DNA from: an uncultured Anaerolineae bacterium
Lineage (GTDB): Bacteria; Chloroflexota; Anaerolineae; Anaerolineales; Villigracilaceae
Direction: 5' to 3'
Length of the DNA stretch: 35,623 bases
NCBI GenBank assembly: GCA_903846015.1
Contig: CAIMZS010000216.1
Span: forward strand, 1-35,623
Shown here: piece by piece, positions 8,229 to 16,264 of the stretch
Position numbering within the stretch: position 1 is the stretch's first letter
How the letters are laid out: each line of letters opens with the position of its first letter
The notes under the pieces: generated by a model
Seen by the model: only the letters and a program-made list of their open reading frames with translations
What the model was told of the DNA's origin: nothing
The model's database searches: none
Position numbers and translations under genes: made by a program

Positions 8229-8279
8229 AAATAGTTTGGGATACTTCGGTATTAAATTTCGAAGTACCCCAAACTATTT
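8229..8279. terminator. Long imperfect inverted repeat between convergent genes, probable bidirectional terminator
   Basis: Two 20-base arms (8229-8248 and 8260-8279) pair with a single A-C mismatch around an 11-base loop. The element lies between the convergent transporter (ends 8202) and phosphohexomutase (ends 8307) genes, where a bidirectional terminator is expected. Neither side has a strong T-run, so termination strength is uncertain. Confidence 0.55.
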
Positions 8280-8306
8280 ATGAAAACGTTGTTGATATCG
8301 AGACTT

Positions 8307-9731
8307 TCAGGCTATTCCCGCAACTTTAAGACCATCTCGTAAAATTGCTTGGACTTTATCACCATGGCGAGTCTCGCAATATACGCGAAGGATAGGCTCG
8401 GTGCCGCTAAACCTGATCAGCAGCCAACCACCATCCTCGAGACGGAATTGGAATCCGTCAATAGTGACAAGGCTCATAACCTTTAAACCACCAATGGTGA
8501 TTGGATCAGCGGATAAGATCATGTTCTCACGATCTTTTCGGTTTCCACTAAAGCTACTGTCGATACGATCATAAAAGAATTCACCCCCAACTTTCTCAAA
8601 TAATATTTTGAGCAGCTCAGTAGGTTTTTTACCTGTGCGAACCATAAAATCCAACATGTAAAGCCCAGCCAGTATCCCGTCTCGTTCGGGGACGTTGTCA
8701 CGGAAAGCATAGCCGCCGCTTTCCTCACCACCAATCAGGGCGTTTGTTTCGGTCATTTTTGGCGCAACGAATTTGAAGCCCACACCGGTCTCGTGAACTG
8801 GCACCTTATAAATTTCGCCAAGGATATTGAGCATGCCGGTCGTCGAAAGCGTTTTTACGATATCGCCGCGCAAACCACGTATTTCGAGTAAATAGTAGGC
8901 TAATAAACCATAAACACGCAGTTGATTGATAAATTCGCCTCTCTCATCACCAACCCCAAGCCGATCGGCATCACCATCGGTAATGAGTAATATATCAGCA
9001 TGATTTTCAAGGGTGGCCTTAAGCCCGACATTAATATTGGGTGGTATGGGTTCCGGGCGGTTCATTTCTGGGAAGGAAGGGTTCCTCTGGTTATGAATTT
9101 CAATTACGCGTGTTTTTCCTCCACCGATGAATTGCGGAAACCACCCAGCACCGTTACCCCACATTGTATCAACCATCACTGTCAGCCCAGCATCTTTGAT
9201 AGGTTGGAGGTCAATTAACTTCTGGACATGTTGAATATAATCAGGGGCAGGGTCGAATATTTCGATTTGCCCGTTGTTTTTCGCTAAAGTAAAATCAACC
9301 CGTTTTACGTCTTCTAAAGAATCTGGGATCTGAGATTCGATTTGGATAAGCCCATCTGGTTCGATTGCACCACCAGTTTGATTCCGGACTTTAAAACCAT
9401 TATCGGATGGCGGATTATGGCTGGCGGTGATGTTGATCGCGCCGCAGGCTTTTTTATGGACAGTTGAGAAAGCAATTACAGGCGTAGGCGTCGCTCCGTT
9501 GGTAAGGTAAACCTTCAAACCATTGCCTGCAAGTACCTCAGCAGCGGCGGCAGCAAACCTTTCTGATGCGAAGCGTTTGTCGTATCCAATCACCACCCAT
9601 TGTCCGATTTTCCCTTGGCCCAACATATACGAAGCAAAACCTTGCGTCGCCCGGCGAACATTATCAAAGGTGTAATCATCGGCAATCACGCCACGCCACC
9701 CATCCGTTCCAAATTTTATATTAAATGCCAT
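8307..9731 (-). CDS. Phosphoglucomutase/phosphomannomutase family phosphohexomutase
   Basis: This enzyme interconverts hexose 1- and 6-phosphates through a phosphoserine intermediate. The 474 residues show all four signature sites of the alpha-D-phosphohexomutase superfamily: catalytic Ser104 in [11 protein letters not shown], the Mg2+ loop DGDADR (252-257), the sugar-binding loop [10 protein letters not shown] (about 334-343), and the C-terminal phosphate-binding [12 protein letters not shown]. Glucose, mannose or glucosamine specificity cannot be decided from these motifs; glucose/mannose is more likely than GlmM because of the GEESG loop. The ATG at 9731 has GGGAG upstream. The gene stands alone, convergent with the transporter and divergent from the folate gene. 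Confidence 0.88.
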   Translation of the reverse strand: MAFNIKFGTDGWRGVIADDYTFDNVRRATQGFASYMLGQGKIGQWVVIGYDKRFASERFAAAAAEVLAGNGLKVYLTNGATPTPVIAFSTVHKKACGAINITASHNPPSDNGFKVRNQTGGAIEPDGLIQIESQIPDSLEDVKRVDFTLAKNNGQIEIFDPAPDYIQHVQKLIDLQPIKDAGLTVMVDTMWGNGAGWFPQFIGGGKTRVIEIHNQRNPSFPEMNRPEPIPPNINVGLKATLENHADILLITDGDADRLGVGDERGEFINQLRVYGLLAYYLLEIRGLRGDIVKTLSTTGMLNILGEIYKVPVHETGVGFKFVAPKMTETNALIGGEESGGYAFRDNVPERDGILAGLYMLDFMVRTGKKPTELLKILFEKVGGEFFYDRIDSSFSGNRKDRENMILSADPITIGGLKVMSLVTIDGFQFRLEDGGWLLIRFSGTEPILRVYCETRHGDKVQAILRDGLKVAGIA

Positions 9732-9760
9732 GAGGTTTCTCCCTGATGATATGATTGGAA

Positions 9761-9769
9761 ATTATAACA
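9761..9769 (-). promoter_or_regulatory. Extended -10 promoter of the phosphohexomutase gene
   Basis: The minus strand reads TGTTATAAT, a perfect -10 hexamer (9766-9761) with an upstream TG. Transcription would start near 9754 and give a leader of about 23 bases containing the GGGAG ribosome binding site. Confidence 0.6.
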
Positions 9770-9867
9770 GAAGTGATTTTGAAGAGAAATAAATTTGAGA
9801 CTCAATATTATAGTTTTTACCCTTTTAGGTAAGAATAAAGCCACATGATTTTCCAGGAATTAATTTC

Positions 9868-10437
9868 ATGACTGACAATAATGCTGCTTTAAAAAACAAA
9901 TTTCGCAAAGAATGTCGGCAGATACGGGAGAAATTGGGGGAAGATTTCCGCCATCTTTCAGACACCGCGATTATTAAACAGATCGAAAATTGGAAACCCT
10001 TTTGCAATGCGAGCGTAATCCTGACATATATGCCGATCAAGGCAGAAGTAGATTTACGCATGCTGTTTGCACGATTCCCAGAAAAAAATTGGGTTTTGCC
10101 TCGGATTTTGCCCGAAACAGATCACCTGATGCAGTTTCACCAATATTTACCAGATCGGATGATTCGTCACGCATTTGGTATGCAAGAACCGCAGGCAGAT
10201 TTACCAGTAATCCCACCCGAGGCAATTGACCTGGTGCTTGTTCCGGGGCTTGCATATGACCAGGAAGGCTGGCGTCTTGGATATGGGGGTGGTTATTACG
10301 ACCGATTCTTGAAAGGATTCATGGGAACAAGCCTGGGCGTTATTTATGATGCATTGTTATTAAATGCCCTGCCACATGATGCAAATGATGTGCAGATGGA
10401 TTTCATTGTGTCGGAAAACGGCATTATTTTGATTTGA
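9868..10437 (+). CDS. 5-formyltetrahydrofolate cyclo-ligase
   Basis: The enzyme converts 5-formyl-THF to 5,10-methenyl-THF with ATP, returning a storage folate to one-carbon metabolism. The 189-residue length fits the family. The C-terminal signature GYGGGYYDRFL is intact, preceded by DLVLVPGLAYDQEGWRLG, and the N-terminal basic KNKFRKECRQIREKL fits the nucleotide/folate-binding helix. The ATG at 9868 has CCAGGA about 10 bases upstream. It is divergent from the phosphohexomutase gene and convergent, with only 4 bases between ends, with the SDR gene. Confidence 0.92.
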   Translation: MTDNNAALKNKFRKECRQIREKLGEDFRHLSDTAIIKQIENWKPFCNASVILTYMPIKAEVDLRMLFARFPEKNWVLPRILPETDHLMQFHQYLPDRMIRHAFGMQEPQADLPVIPPEAIDLVLVPGLAYDQEGWRLGYGGGYYDRFLKGFMGTSLGVIYDALLLNALPHDANDVQMDFIVSENGIILI

Positions 10438-10441
10438 CAGT

Positions 10442-11203
10442 TTATCTTCTCATATCTTCTTCAAACAAGGCTACGTCACTGAAATAACGTTTGACCTGTT
10501 CCAATTGCACGGTTGGATTGGTGTAAACTTCCGCGCGTGGATTGTCAATCAGGTCGATCATGGCAAGCGCCACTTGTTCAGGTGTTTGCCCAAAGGGTAC
10601 AGGGGAAGTATCTTCTGGAGCATGCAGGGCGTTTCCAGCGAAACCGGTTGAGACTGCTCCAGGCATTACCAGTGATACATGTATGTTTGGGTATTCGGCT
10701 CGAAGATCCATTCGTAAGTTGGCTGTCAGCGCATTGAGAGCGCTTTTAGATGCATTGTAGGCCGAACGAAAAGTTGCAAATGGAATTCGGCCAAGCATAG
10801 AAGAAACATTAATCAAGTGACCTGTCCCACATTCCTGGAAGTGTGGGATGATTGCCTGCATTCCATATAATGCCGATTTAACATTAATAGATATCATTTG
10901 ATCAATATCATCGTCAGTAAGCTCAAGTACATTGCGTGTAATTCCCCGTCCAGCGTTGTTGATCCAAACGTCCACATGGTCGAAGGTTCGCAAAGCTTCG
11001 TCCCTCAGGCGGTTTACGTCCTGGCGGCGAGTAACGTCGGTAGTAAAAGCAAAGGTATCACGCCCACAGGAACGGGCGAGTTGGTTCAATTCTTTGGCAC
11101 TCCGTGCAGCCAACATCAGTTGCTCTCCACGCGCAGCTAACATTTTTGCCAGAACTGCGCCTATCCCAGCGCTTGCCCCGGTAATAACTATCACTTTGCT
11201 CAT
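10442..11203 (-). CDS. Short-chain dehydrogenase/reductase (classical SDR)
   Basis: This NAD(P)-dependent oxidoreductase has 253 residues with the classical SDR layout. The cofactor loop TGASAGIG is at 8-15, NNAG at 82-85, the catalytic serine in VSSMLG near 134, and YNASK holds catalytic Tyr149 and Lys153. PG/AVSTGF follows the active site. Arg34 after the second strand hints at NADP preference. The substrate is not predictable. The ATG at 11203 has CAGGAG 7-8 bases upstream. It follows the THUMP methylase gene by 40 bases and is probably co-transcribed with it. It may serve lipid or carbonyl reduction, but nothing in the sequence fixes that. Confidence 0.85.
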   Translation of the reverse strand: MSKVIVITGASAGIGAVLAKMLAARGEQLMLAARSAKELNQLARSCGRDTFAFTTDVTRRQDVNRLRDEALRTFDHVDVWINNAGRGITRNVLELTDDDIDQMISINVKSALYGMQAIIPHFQECGTGHLINVSSMLGRIPFATFRSAYNASKSALNALTANLRMDLRAEYPNIHVSLVMPGAVSTGFAGNALHAPEDTSPVPFGQTPEQVALAMIDLIDNPRAEVYTNPTVQLEQVKRYFSDVALFEEDMRR

Positions 11204-11243
11204 TTTCTTACTCCTGATATTAATTTTTGAATGTTAACAGACT

Positions 11244-12365
11244 TCAGTTTACAAGACCAATTCCAAGTCGAACGCTTACGCCACCATTAATCAATGACAA
11301 AGTTGTATCCAATTTAAGACCAGTCTGCCCAAGGAACTGTGGATCATTGCACAAAATTGCTACATTCCATCCGCGGAATTGTGACCGTAAAACATTACCG
11401 AATTGAGCATATAAATTCCTAAGATCCTTGCCTTCACTGACGCGCAGCCCATACGGTGGATTGGTAACAACCCATCCGGGTCTGTTTGGTAATGGAAGTG
11501 CAGATACGGCATGGCAGGCAAAATCTGTATATTTATCCACCCTGGCCCGAAAGGCATTTTCCCCGGCCATTTTGATTGCTCCTGCATCTCTATCTGATCC
11601 ATAAATTGGAAAGTCTATCATTTTAGGTGCAAGCGCGGCTGAATGCAGCGATTCCCAGCGTTCTTCTGAGTAGCCAGGCCATTCCATGAAAGCGAAACGA
11701 CGATTGATTCCCGGAGGAATCCCCAAAGCAATTTGAGCTGCCTCTATGCAGATCGTTCCTGATCCACAAAAAGGATCAATGATCGGTGAATTGGAATCCC
11801 ATTTTGCAGCCATCAAAATTGCTGCTGCAAGGGTCTCTCGTAATGGGGCTTTGGCAACAGCCAGACGGTATCCACGTTTGTGAAGCAGTTCGCCAGATGA
11901 ATCCATGCTGACCATTACCTGGTCTTTTGCCACACGCACGACAATTAATTGCGCCACGCTGTCTGATTCTTCATCACCGGTTTTTTTCAATGGAGATTCT
12001 TTTCCAAGCCGGTCATAAATCGCCCCAACAATTCTCTCGGCGACTGCATCGGAGTGCATTAATTTCGATTTTTGACAGGTTACCCGAATGCTAACCGGCT
12101 GACCAGGTTTTAAAAACCGCTCCCACGGTAGGCGGCTGGCTTTATCACGCAATTCAGCGAAAGTAGTAGCATAGAAAAACTGCCCCAACCTGGCAAGAAT
12201 ACGACTGGCGGTGCGCAAATGTAAATTAGCGCTGTACAGCCCATCCAAGTCTGCCTTGAAACTTACACCACCAGGCTCGACTTGCGGGGATAAATTTAGT
12301 TTTTGTAACTCCTGAGCGGCGAGCAAACCAAGACCAGGAGCGGTAACGGCAAATAATGAGTCCAT
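11244..12365 (-). CDS. THUMP-domain RNA (guanine-N2) methyltransferase, RlmL/Trm14-like
   Basis: This SAM-dependent RNA methylase has 373 residues. An N-terminal ferredoxin-like/THUMP RNA-binding region (about 1-165) precedes a Rossmann methyltransferase domain. SAM motif I is DPFCGSGTICIEAA (197-210), motif II-like is YGSDRDAGAI, and catalytic motif IV is TNPPYGLRV (301-309). The NPPYG form indicates methylation of a base exocyclic amino group, as in 23S rRNA m2G (N-terminal half of RlmL) or tRNA m2G6 (Trm14). It lacks the C-terminal RlmK domain. The start ATG at 12365 has a TATAAT ending 8 bases before it and no Shine-Dalgarno sequence, suggesting a leaderless message. Confidence 0.87.
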   Translation of the reverse strand: MDSLFAVTAPGLGLLAAQELQKLNLSPQVEPGGVSFKADLDGLYSANLHLRTASRILARLGQFFYATTFAELRDKASRLPWERFLKPGQPVSIRVTCQKSKLMHSDAVAERIVGAIYDRLGKESPLKKTGDEESDSVAQLIVVRVAKDQVMVSMDSSGELLHKRGYRLAVAKAPLRETLAAAILMAAKWDSNSPIIDPFCGSGTICIEAAQIALGIPPGINRRFAFMEWPGYSEERWESLHSAALAPKMIDFPIYGSDRDAGAIKMAGENAFRARVDKYTDFACHAVSALPLPNRPGWVVTNPPYGLRVSEGKDLRNLYAQFGNVLRSQFRGWNVAILCNDPQFLGQTGLKLDTTLSLINGGVSVRLGIGLVN

Positions 12366-12373
12366 AAGTTGAT

Positions 12374-12379
12374 ATTATA
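12374..12379 (-). promoter_or_regulatory. -10 box of the RNA methylase gene (leaderless)
   Basis: The minus strand has a perfect TATAAT (12379-12374) ending 8 bases upstream of the ATG at 12365. The expected start site is therefore at or within two bases of the start codon. No good -35 was found at 16-18 bp. Confidence 0.5.
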
Positions 12380-12395
12380 GTGTAGAAAGCACAGG

Positions 12396-12401
12396 TATAA
12401 T
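12396..12401 (+). promoter_or_regulatory. -10 box of the cysteine desulfurase operon
   Basis: A perfect TATAAT lies 17 bases before the ATG at 12419. It would give a very short leader of about 10 bases that still contains AGGTG as a ribosome binding site. It is 16 bp from the oppositely oriented TATAAT of the RNA methylase gene, so the two promoters overlap. Confidence 0.5.
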
Positions 12402-12418
12402 CGTGCGATAGGTGAATT

Positions 12419-13579
12419 ATGGATAAGATCTATTTGGACTATGCCGCCACAACTCCTTTGGACAGCCGTGTGCTGGATGTAATGCTACCTTACTTTAGCA
12501 ATAAATTCGGAAATCCGTCTTCGGTACACCGTTACGGACAACAAGCAGAGGCCGCGGTTGATTCTGCGCGAGAAACAGTTGCAACAGTTTTAAACTGTCA
12601 TCCAGATGAAATTGTATTTACTTCCTGCGGATCAGAATCTGACAATCTGGCCTTGCGTGGTGCAGCCTTTCCTCGACGTGAAAATACAGGCGCAATGAGG
12701 ATTATTACTTCCAAAGGCGAGCATCATGCAGTAAGTAAAACTGCAGAACAACTTGAAAAGTATTATGGTTTCAAAGTTGAATGGCTTCAATTGGATTCCT
12801 TCGGCATGGTTACACCTGAAAGCGTCGAAAACGTCATTGCGGCTGATGCTTCGATTGTTTCTGTGATGTATGCCAATAATGAGATCGGCACGATCAATCC
12901 AATCCAAAAGATTGCTGAAATTTGCCATCAACATGGTGTATTGTTTCATTCAGATGCAGTTCAGGCTGGTGCTTACCTGCCAGTGGATGTTCAAGAATTA
13001 GGCGTGGATTTGCTTTCGCTTGGCGGACATAAATTCTATGGACCAAAGGGCGTGGGTGCATTATATGTTCGTAAAGGCACCCCGCTCTTACCAATGCTAA
13101 CAGGTGGAGGGCAAGAATTCGGTCAGCGCGCCGGGACCCACAATGTACCCTATATTGTAGGTTTTGCAGAAGCATTACGCTTGGCTGCACATGAACGAAA
13201 TGAACGCGCCATCCATGTAAAACCATTACGCGATCAAATAATCGGTACAGTCTTGGAACAAATCCCCGATACGATCGTGACCGGGCATCTTGAAAGGCGC
13301 TTGCCACAACATGCCAGTTTTGCATTTAAAAATGCAGATGGTAATTTGCTTCTCACCTTGCTTGATGCAGCTGGATTTGCCTGTTCTTCTGGTTCTGCCT
13401 GTAAAACTGGTAACCCTGAACCTAGCGAAGTCATGGCTGCCATCGGACTTTCACCGGATTGGGGACTTGGTTCCCTGCGAATTACACTCGGAGAGGGAAC
13501 ACTTCCGTCTCATATTGAAAAGTTGTTAAATATTCTTCCACAGCTTGTCCAACAATCTCGAGAATTAATTCAAGGATAG
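12419..13579 (+). CDS. Cysteine desulfurase (NifS/IscS family)
   Basis: A PLP enzyme that takes sulfur from cysteine and holds it as a persulfide for Fe-S clusters or tRNA thiolation. The 386 residues start with the typical IYLDYAATTPLD. The PLP lysine is K205 in SLGGHKFYGPKG, and the persulfide cysteine is C328 in CSSGSACKTG, a group I (IscS/NifS) active loop. RAGTHNVPYIVGFAEAL is also typical. It heads a tight operon with a hotdog thioesterase (4-base gap) and mnmA, so its likely job here is sulfur supply to MnmA for 2-thiouridine in tRNA. A separate role in Fe-S assembly is possible; no iscU or iscR is nearby. Confidence 0.93.
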   Translation: MDKIYLDYAATTPLDSRVLDVMLPYFSNKFGNPSSVHRYGQQAEAAVDSARETVATVLNCHPDEIVFTSCGSESDNLALRGAAFPRRENTGAMRIITSKGEHHAVSKTAEQLEKYYGFKVEWLQLDSFGMVTPESVENVIAADASIVSVMYANNEIGTINPIQKIAEICHQHGVLFHSDAVQAGAYLPVDVQELGVDLLSLGGHKFYGPKGVGALYVRKGTPLLPMLTGGGQEFGQRAGTHNVPYIVGFAEALRLAAHERNERAIHVKPLRDQIIGTVLEQIPDTIVTGHLERRLPQHASFAFKNADGNLLLTLLDAAGFACSSGSACKTGNPEPSEVMAAIGLSPDWGLGSLRITLGEGTLPSHIEKLLNILPQLVQQSRELIQG

Positions 13580-13583
13580 CGAC

Positions 13584-14030
13584 ATGCCGGCTGCCCAGAC
13601 ATTGAATCCTATGGTTGAAGCTCGAATTGCTTCAAAATTTGAGAAGCAACAAGCAATGAAATTGCTGGATGCCCGTTTGCTCCTGGTAAAACCCGGAGAA
13701 GTGGAAATTGAAATGCCGTTTAATATGGCTTTCACACAACAGAACGGTTATATTCATGCTGGCATACTCACTACTTTGGTTGACAGTGCTTGTGGGTATG
13801 CGGCTTATAGCCTGATGCCACCGAATTGCGGTGTCTTGAGCGTTGAATTTAAGGTAAATTTTCTCTCTCCCGCTCTTGGGGAGAAATATTTAGGGGTTGG
13901 AAAAGTAATAAAGGCCGGTCGAACCATTACCGTTTGCTCTGGTGAAGTACTGGCGGTGAAAAATGGGATTGAGACGCTTGTAGCTATAATGCAGGCTACT
14001 ATGATGACTATGGTGGAAAGAAATGAGTAA
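13584..14030 (+). CDS. PaaI-like hotdog-fold thioesterase
   Basis: The 148-residue protein is a single hotdog-fold acyl-CoA thioesterase of the PaaI/YdiI type. The signature is NGYIHAGILTTLVDSACGYAA: the helix start with a HAG/HGG motif and a catalytic aspartate in LVDSA. VLSVEFKVNFLSPA forms the following strand. Such enzymes hydrolyse acyl or aryl-acyl-CoA thioesters. The ATG lies 4 bases after the desulfurase stop, with AAGGA upstream, and its end overlaps the mnmA start by 8 bases, indicating translational coupling. Its place inside a sulfur-transfer operon is unusual; whether it acts on a thioester in that pathway or is just co-expressed is unknown. Confidence 0.85.
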   Translation: MPAAQTLNPMVEARIASKFEKQQAMKLLDARLLLVKPGEVEIEMPFNMAFTQQNGYIHAGILTTLVDSACGYAAYSLMPPNCGVLSVEFKVNFLSPALGEKYLGVGKVIKAGRTITVCSGEVLAVKNGIETLVAIMQATMMTMVERNE

Positions 14031-15096
14031 GGTTGTTGTAGCAATGTCTGGCGGTGTCGACAGCTCAGTAGCTGCGGCTCTGCTAATTCAGCAAGGTTAT
14101 GAAGTCACCGGGATGATGCTGAAGTTGTGGAGTGAGCCTGGAATGGAAGACGCTAATCGCTGCTGCTCACCGGATTCAATGGCACAGGCACGACGTGTTG
14201 CCGCCAAATTAGATATCCCGTTTTATGTTATCGATGCAAAAGATATTTTTTATAAGACCATCATTCCATATTTCCTGGATGGTTATGCCAGTGGCAGAAC
14301 GCCTAACCCTTGTTTGGTATGCAACCGTCACATCCGCTGGGAGTTTTTACTTAACCATGCCGTTGCCATGGGAGCAGACTTCATGGCAACCGGGCATTAT
14401 GTACGGAAGCAAACAGCGCCCGATGGACGGCAACTCTTGTTAAGAGGGATTGATCCGCTCAAGGATCAATCTTATGTACTGCATGTGATGACCCAGGAAA
14501 AACTAAAAAAAGCATTATTTCCGGTTGGCGACTTCCAAAAGGCAGATATCCGCAGGATAGCGGAATCATTTGGTCTTTCGGTAGCAAAACGACCTGATAG
14601 TCAAGATTTATGTTTTTTAGCTGGCGGTGATTATCGAGACTTTTTACAACGCAATGCCAGGGATATTCTAATACCAGGGAATATTGTCAATCGCGAAGGA
14701 AGAGTGCTTGGTCAACATTCCGGGCTGCCAAATTATACGATCGGCCAACGCAAGGGGTTGGGGCTTGCTTTGTCAGAACCCCTTTACGTGCTTCGTAAAG
14801 ATAACGAAAACAACACTCTGATAGTAGGTTTTGCAAATGAACTTGGCTCAGTAGAATTGGTTGCGGTTAATGTTAATTGGACGTGCGGCGTTCCACACTA
14901 TGAGCCATTTCGAGCGATGGTCAAAACTCGTTATACTGCTGCTCTGGCACCTGCCGTGGTATCCCCCAATGAAACTGCAACCGAAGTTACGGTCAAGTTT
15001 GATACTCCACAACGTGATATCACTTCAGGCCAAGCAGCTGTATTTTACGATGATGAGATCGTCATCGGCGGTGGTCTCATCATCAATTCAAAATAG
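14023..15096 (+). CDS. mnmA: tRNA-specific 2-thiouridylase MnmA
   Basis: MnmA adenylates and thiolates U34 of tRNAs for Lys, Glu and Gln using persulfide sulfur. The 357 residues show the PP-loop SGGVDSS (9-15). The two catalytic cysteines are C100 in NPCLVCNRHIRWEFLL (nucleophile) and C197 in DSQDLCFLAGGDYRDFL (persulfide partner). The central IGQRKGLG and the C-terminal beta-barrel ending GQAAVFYDDEIVIGGG complete the family layout. Its start overlaps the upstream thioesterase by 8 bases. The cysteine desulfurase two genes upstream is the obvious sulfur donor; no TusA-E relay genes are present. Confidence 0.96.
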   Translation: MSKVVVAMSGGVDSSVAAALLIQQGYEVTGMMLKLWSEPGMEDANRCCSPDSMAQARRVAAKLDIPFYVIDAKDIFYKTIIPYFLDGYASGRTPNPCLVCNRHIRWEFLLNHAVAMGADFMATGHYVRKQTAPDGRQLLLRGIDPLKDQSYVLHVMTQEKLKKALFPVGDFQKADIRRIAESFGLSVAKRPDSQDLCFLAGGDYRDFLQRNARDILIPGNIVNREGRVLGQHSGLPNYTIGQRKGLGLALSEPLYVLRKDNENNTLIVGFANELGSVELVAVNVNWTCGVPHYEPFRAMVKTRYTAALAPAVVSPNETATEVTVKFDTPQRDITSGQAAVFYDDEIVIGGGLIINSK

Positions 15097-15104
15097 GAGT
15101 CACA

Positions 15105-15380
15105 ATGCCTTTACCAACAATTGCTTTTGGTGTTTTGCTTTCTACCTTGTACGCAGCGGCATACCACCTTATCCGTGGAGGTGCTGCAAAACAGCTTTTG
15201 CTATTTATGGTACTTTCATGGGCTGGATTCTGGTTGGGGGATTCGATAGGATGGAGTTTAAGCTGGTCCTTTGCCTCAATTGGCATTCTAAATGCTGGCA
15301 TGGGCACAATACTGAGCTTTGTGTTCATCGTGGCAGGTGATTTTCTATCTCATATTAAATTTCATCCCGACGAAAAATAA
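15105..15380 (+). CDS. Small hypothetical membrane protein (91 aa)
   Basis: I do not recognise this gene. The 91 residues form about three hydrophobic segments, including the N-terminal IAFGVLLSTLYAAAYHLI, the central LLLFMVLSWAGFWLGDSIGW and a C-terminal MGTILSFVFIVAGDFL, with a short charged tail KFHPDEK. AGGAG lies 6 bases before the ATG, and the gene follows mnmA by 8 bases, so it is probably the last gene of the thiolation operon. No catalytic motif is visible. It ends 30 bases before the convergent hydrolase gene, and that gap holds nothing recognisable. Confidence 0.7.
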   Translation: MPLPTIAFGVLLSTLYAAAYHLIRGGAAKQLLLFMVLSWAGFWLGDSIGWSLSWSFASIGILNAGMGTILSFVFIVAGDFLSHIKFHPDEK

Positions 15381-15409
15381 ATTTGATGAAAATATAATAC
15401 GGAAGATGT

Positions 15410-16264
15410 TTACGGTAGGCTGTTTAGGGAAAGTGAAGACAAAAATTCGATTACAAGCTGGTTGAACTGAGCTGGGTGAGATTGATGCGGAACATGCCCA
15501 GCCCCGACAATCGGTATTCCTCTGGCATGTGGAACTTTTTTGATAAGATTAGTAAAAGATGTCGGCGCGAGAGTTTGATCGCGGGAACCCCAAATCACAA
15601 GAGTTGGTTGTGAAATAGCGGACAACTGCGGTGAAGGATCCTGGATTGTGTGGATAATATTAAATATACCCGGATGGGCGCGCTTATAATCTGCGGCGGT
15701 CTGAACTCGGACTTCTTCTGATAACACAAACCCGTTTCGGATGGAAAGGCTGGTCAAATCGATCAGCTTTCGGAACAACCATTCGGGAGTATGTTCTATC
15801 ATGGTTGAACTAATAATTGGGCTTCGATAGTTTATTCGCAGCAAAAACGGCAGTTGGTTTAAACTAATAAATGGATCTACCAACACCAATGCTCGGACAC
15901 GGTCCGGATAACGAAATGCGTATTGGATGGCGAGGTAAGCACCAAGCGAATGGCCCACTAGAGTCAACGGTTCTTTGATCTGCAAAGATTCGAGCCAATC
16001 CGAGAAATGTTCAAAAACATTATTAATGTTGAAATCGCGAAGATGTTCCGGCTTGATGCTTTCGCCATGGCCGAGTAAATCAAGTGCATAGGTGCTGAAT
16101 CCAGATCCAACCAGGCAGGGAATAAGATCATTCCAATCCAAAAGCGAGGCGGCCAAACCGTGTATTAAAACGACTGGCTGCCCTGTTCCCTGGTGAACAA
16201 AATTAACGGGATTTGTTAAATCAAGGGATTTCTCAATGGAATTATTCGTGGCGTGGTTGCTCAT
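15410..16264 (-). CDS. Alpha/beta-hydrolase (stand-alone)
   Basis: The 284-residue protein is an alpha/beta-hydrolase fold esterase/lipase-type enzyme. It shows the oxyanion HG motif VVLIHGLAASLLDW, the nucleophile elbow GHSLGAYLA, an acid in VIWGSRDQTLAP and the catalytic histidine in VGAGHVPHQSHP. The frame opens upstream, but the start ATG at 16264 fits the family's N-terminus better. It overlaps the end of the fusion gene by 23 bases, so the two are co-transcribed. The Shine-Dalgarno sequence is weak, which suggests coupling to translation of the upstream gene. It resembles the hydrolase half of that fusion in its motif spacing, so the two may be distant paralogues. Substrate unknown. Confidence 0.85.
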   Translation of the reverse strand: MSNHATNNSIEKSLDLTNPVNFVHQGTGQPVVLIHGLAASLLDWNDLIPCLVGSGFSTYALDLLGHGESIKPEHLRDFNINNVFEHFSDWLESLQIKEPLTLVGHSLGAYLAIQYAFRYPDRVRALVLVDPFISLNQLPFLLRINYRSPIISSTMIEHTPEWLFRKLIDLTSLSIRNGFVLSEEVRVQTAADYKRAHPGIFNIIHTIQDPSPQLSAISQPTLVIWGSRDQTLAPTSFTNLIKKVPHARGIPIVGAGHVPHQSHPAQFNQLVIEFLSSLSLNSLP

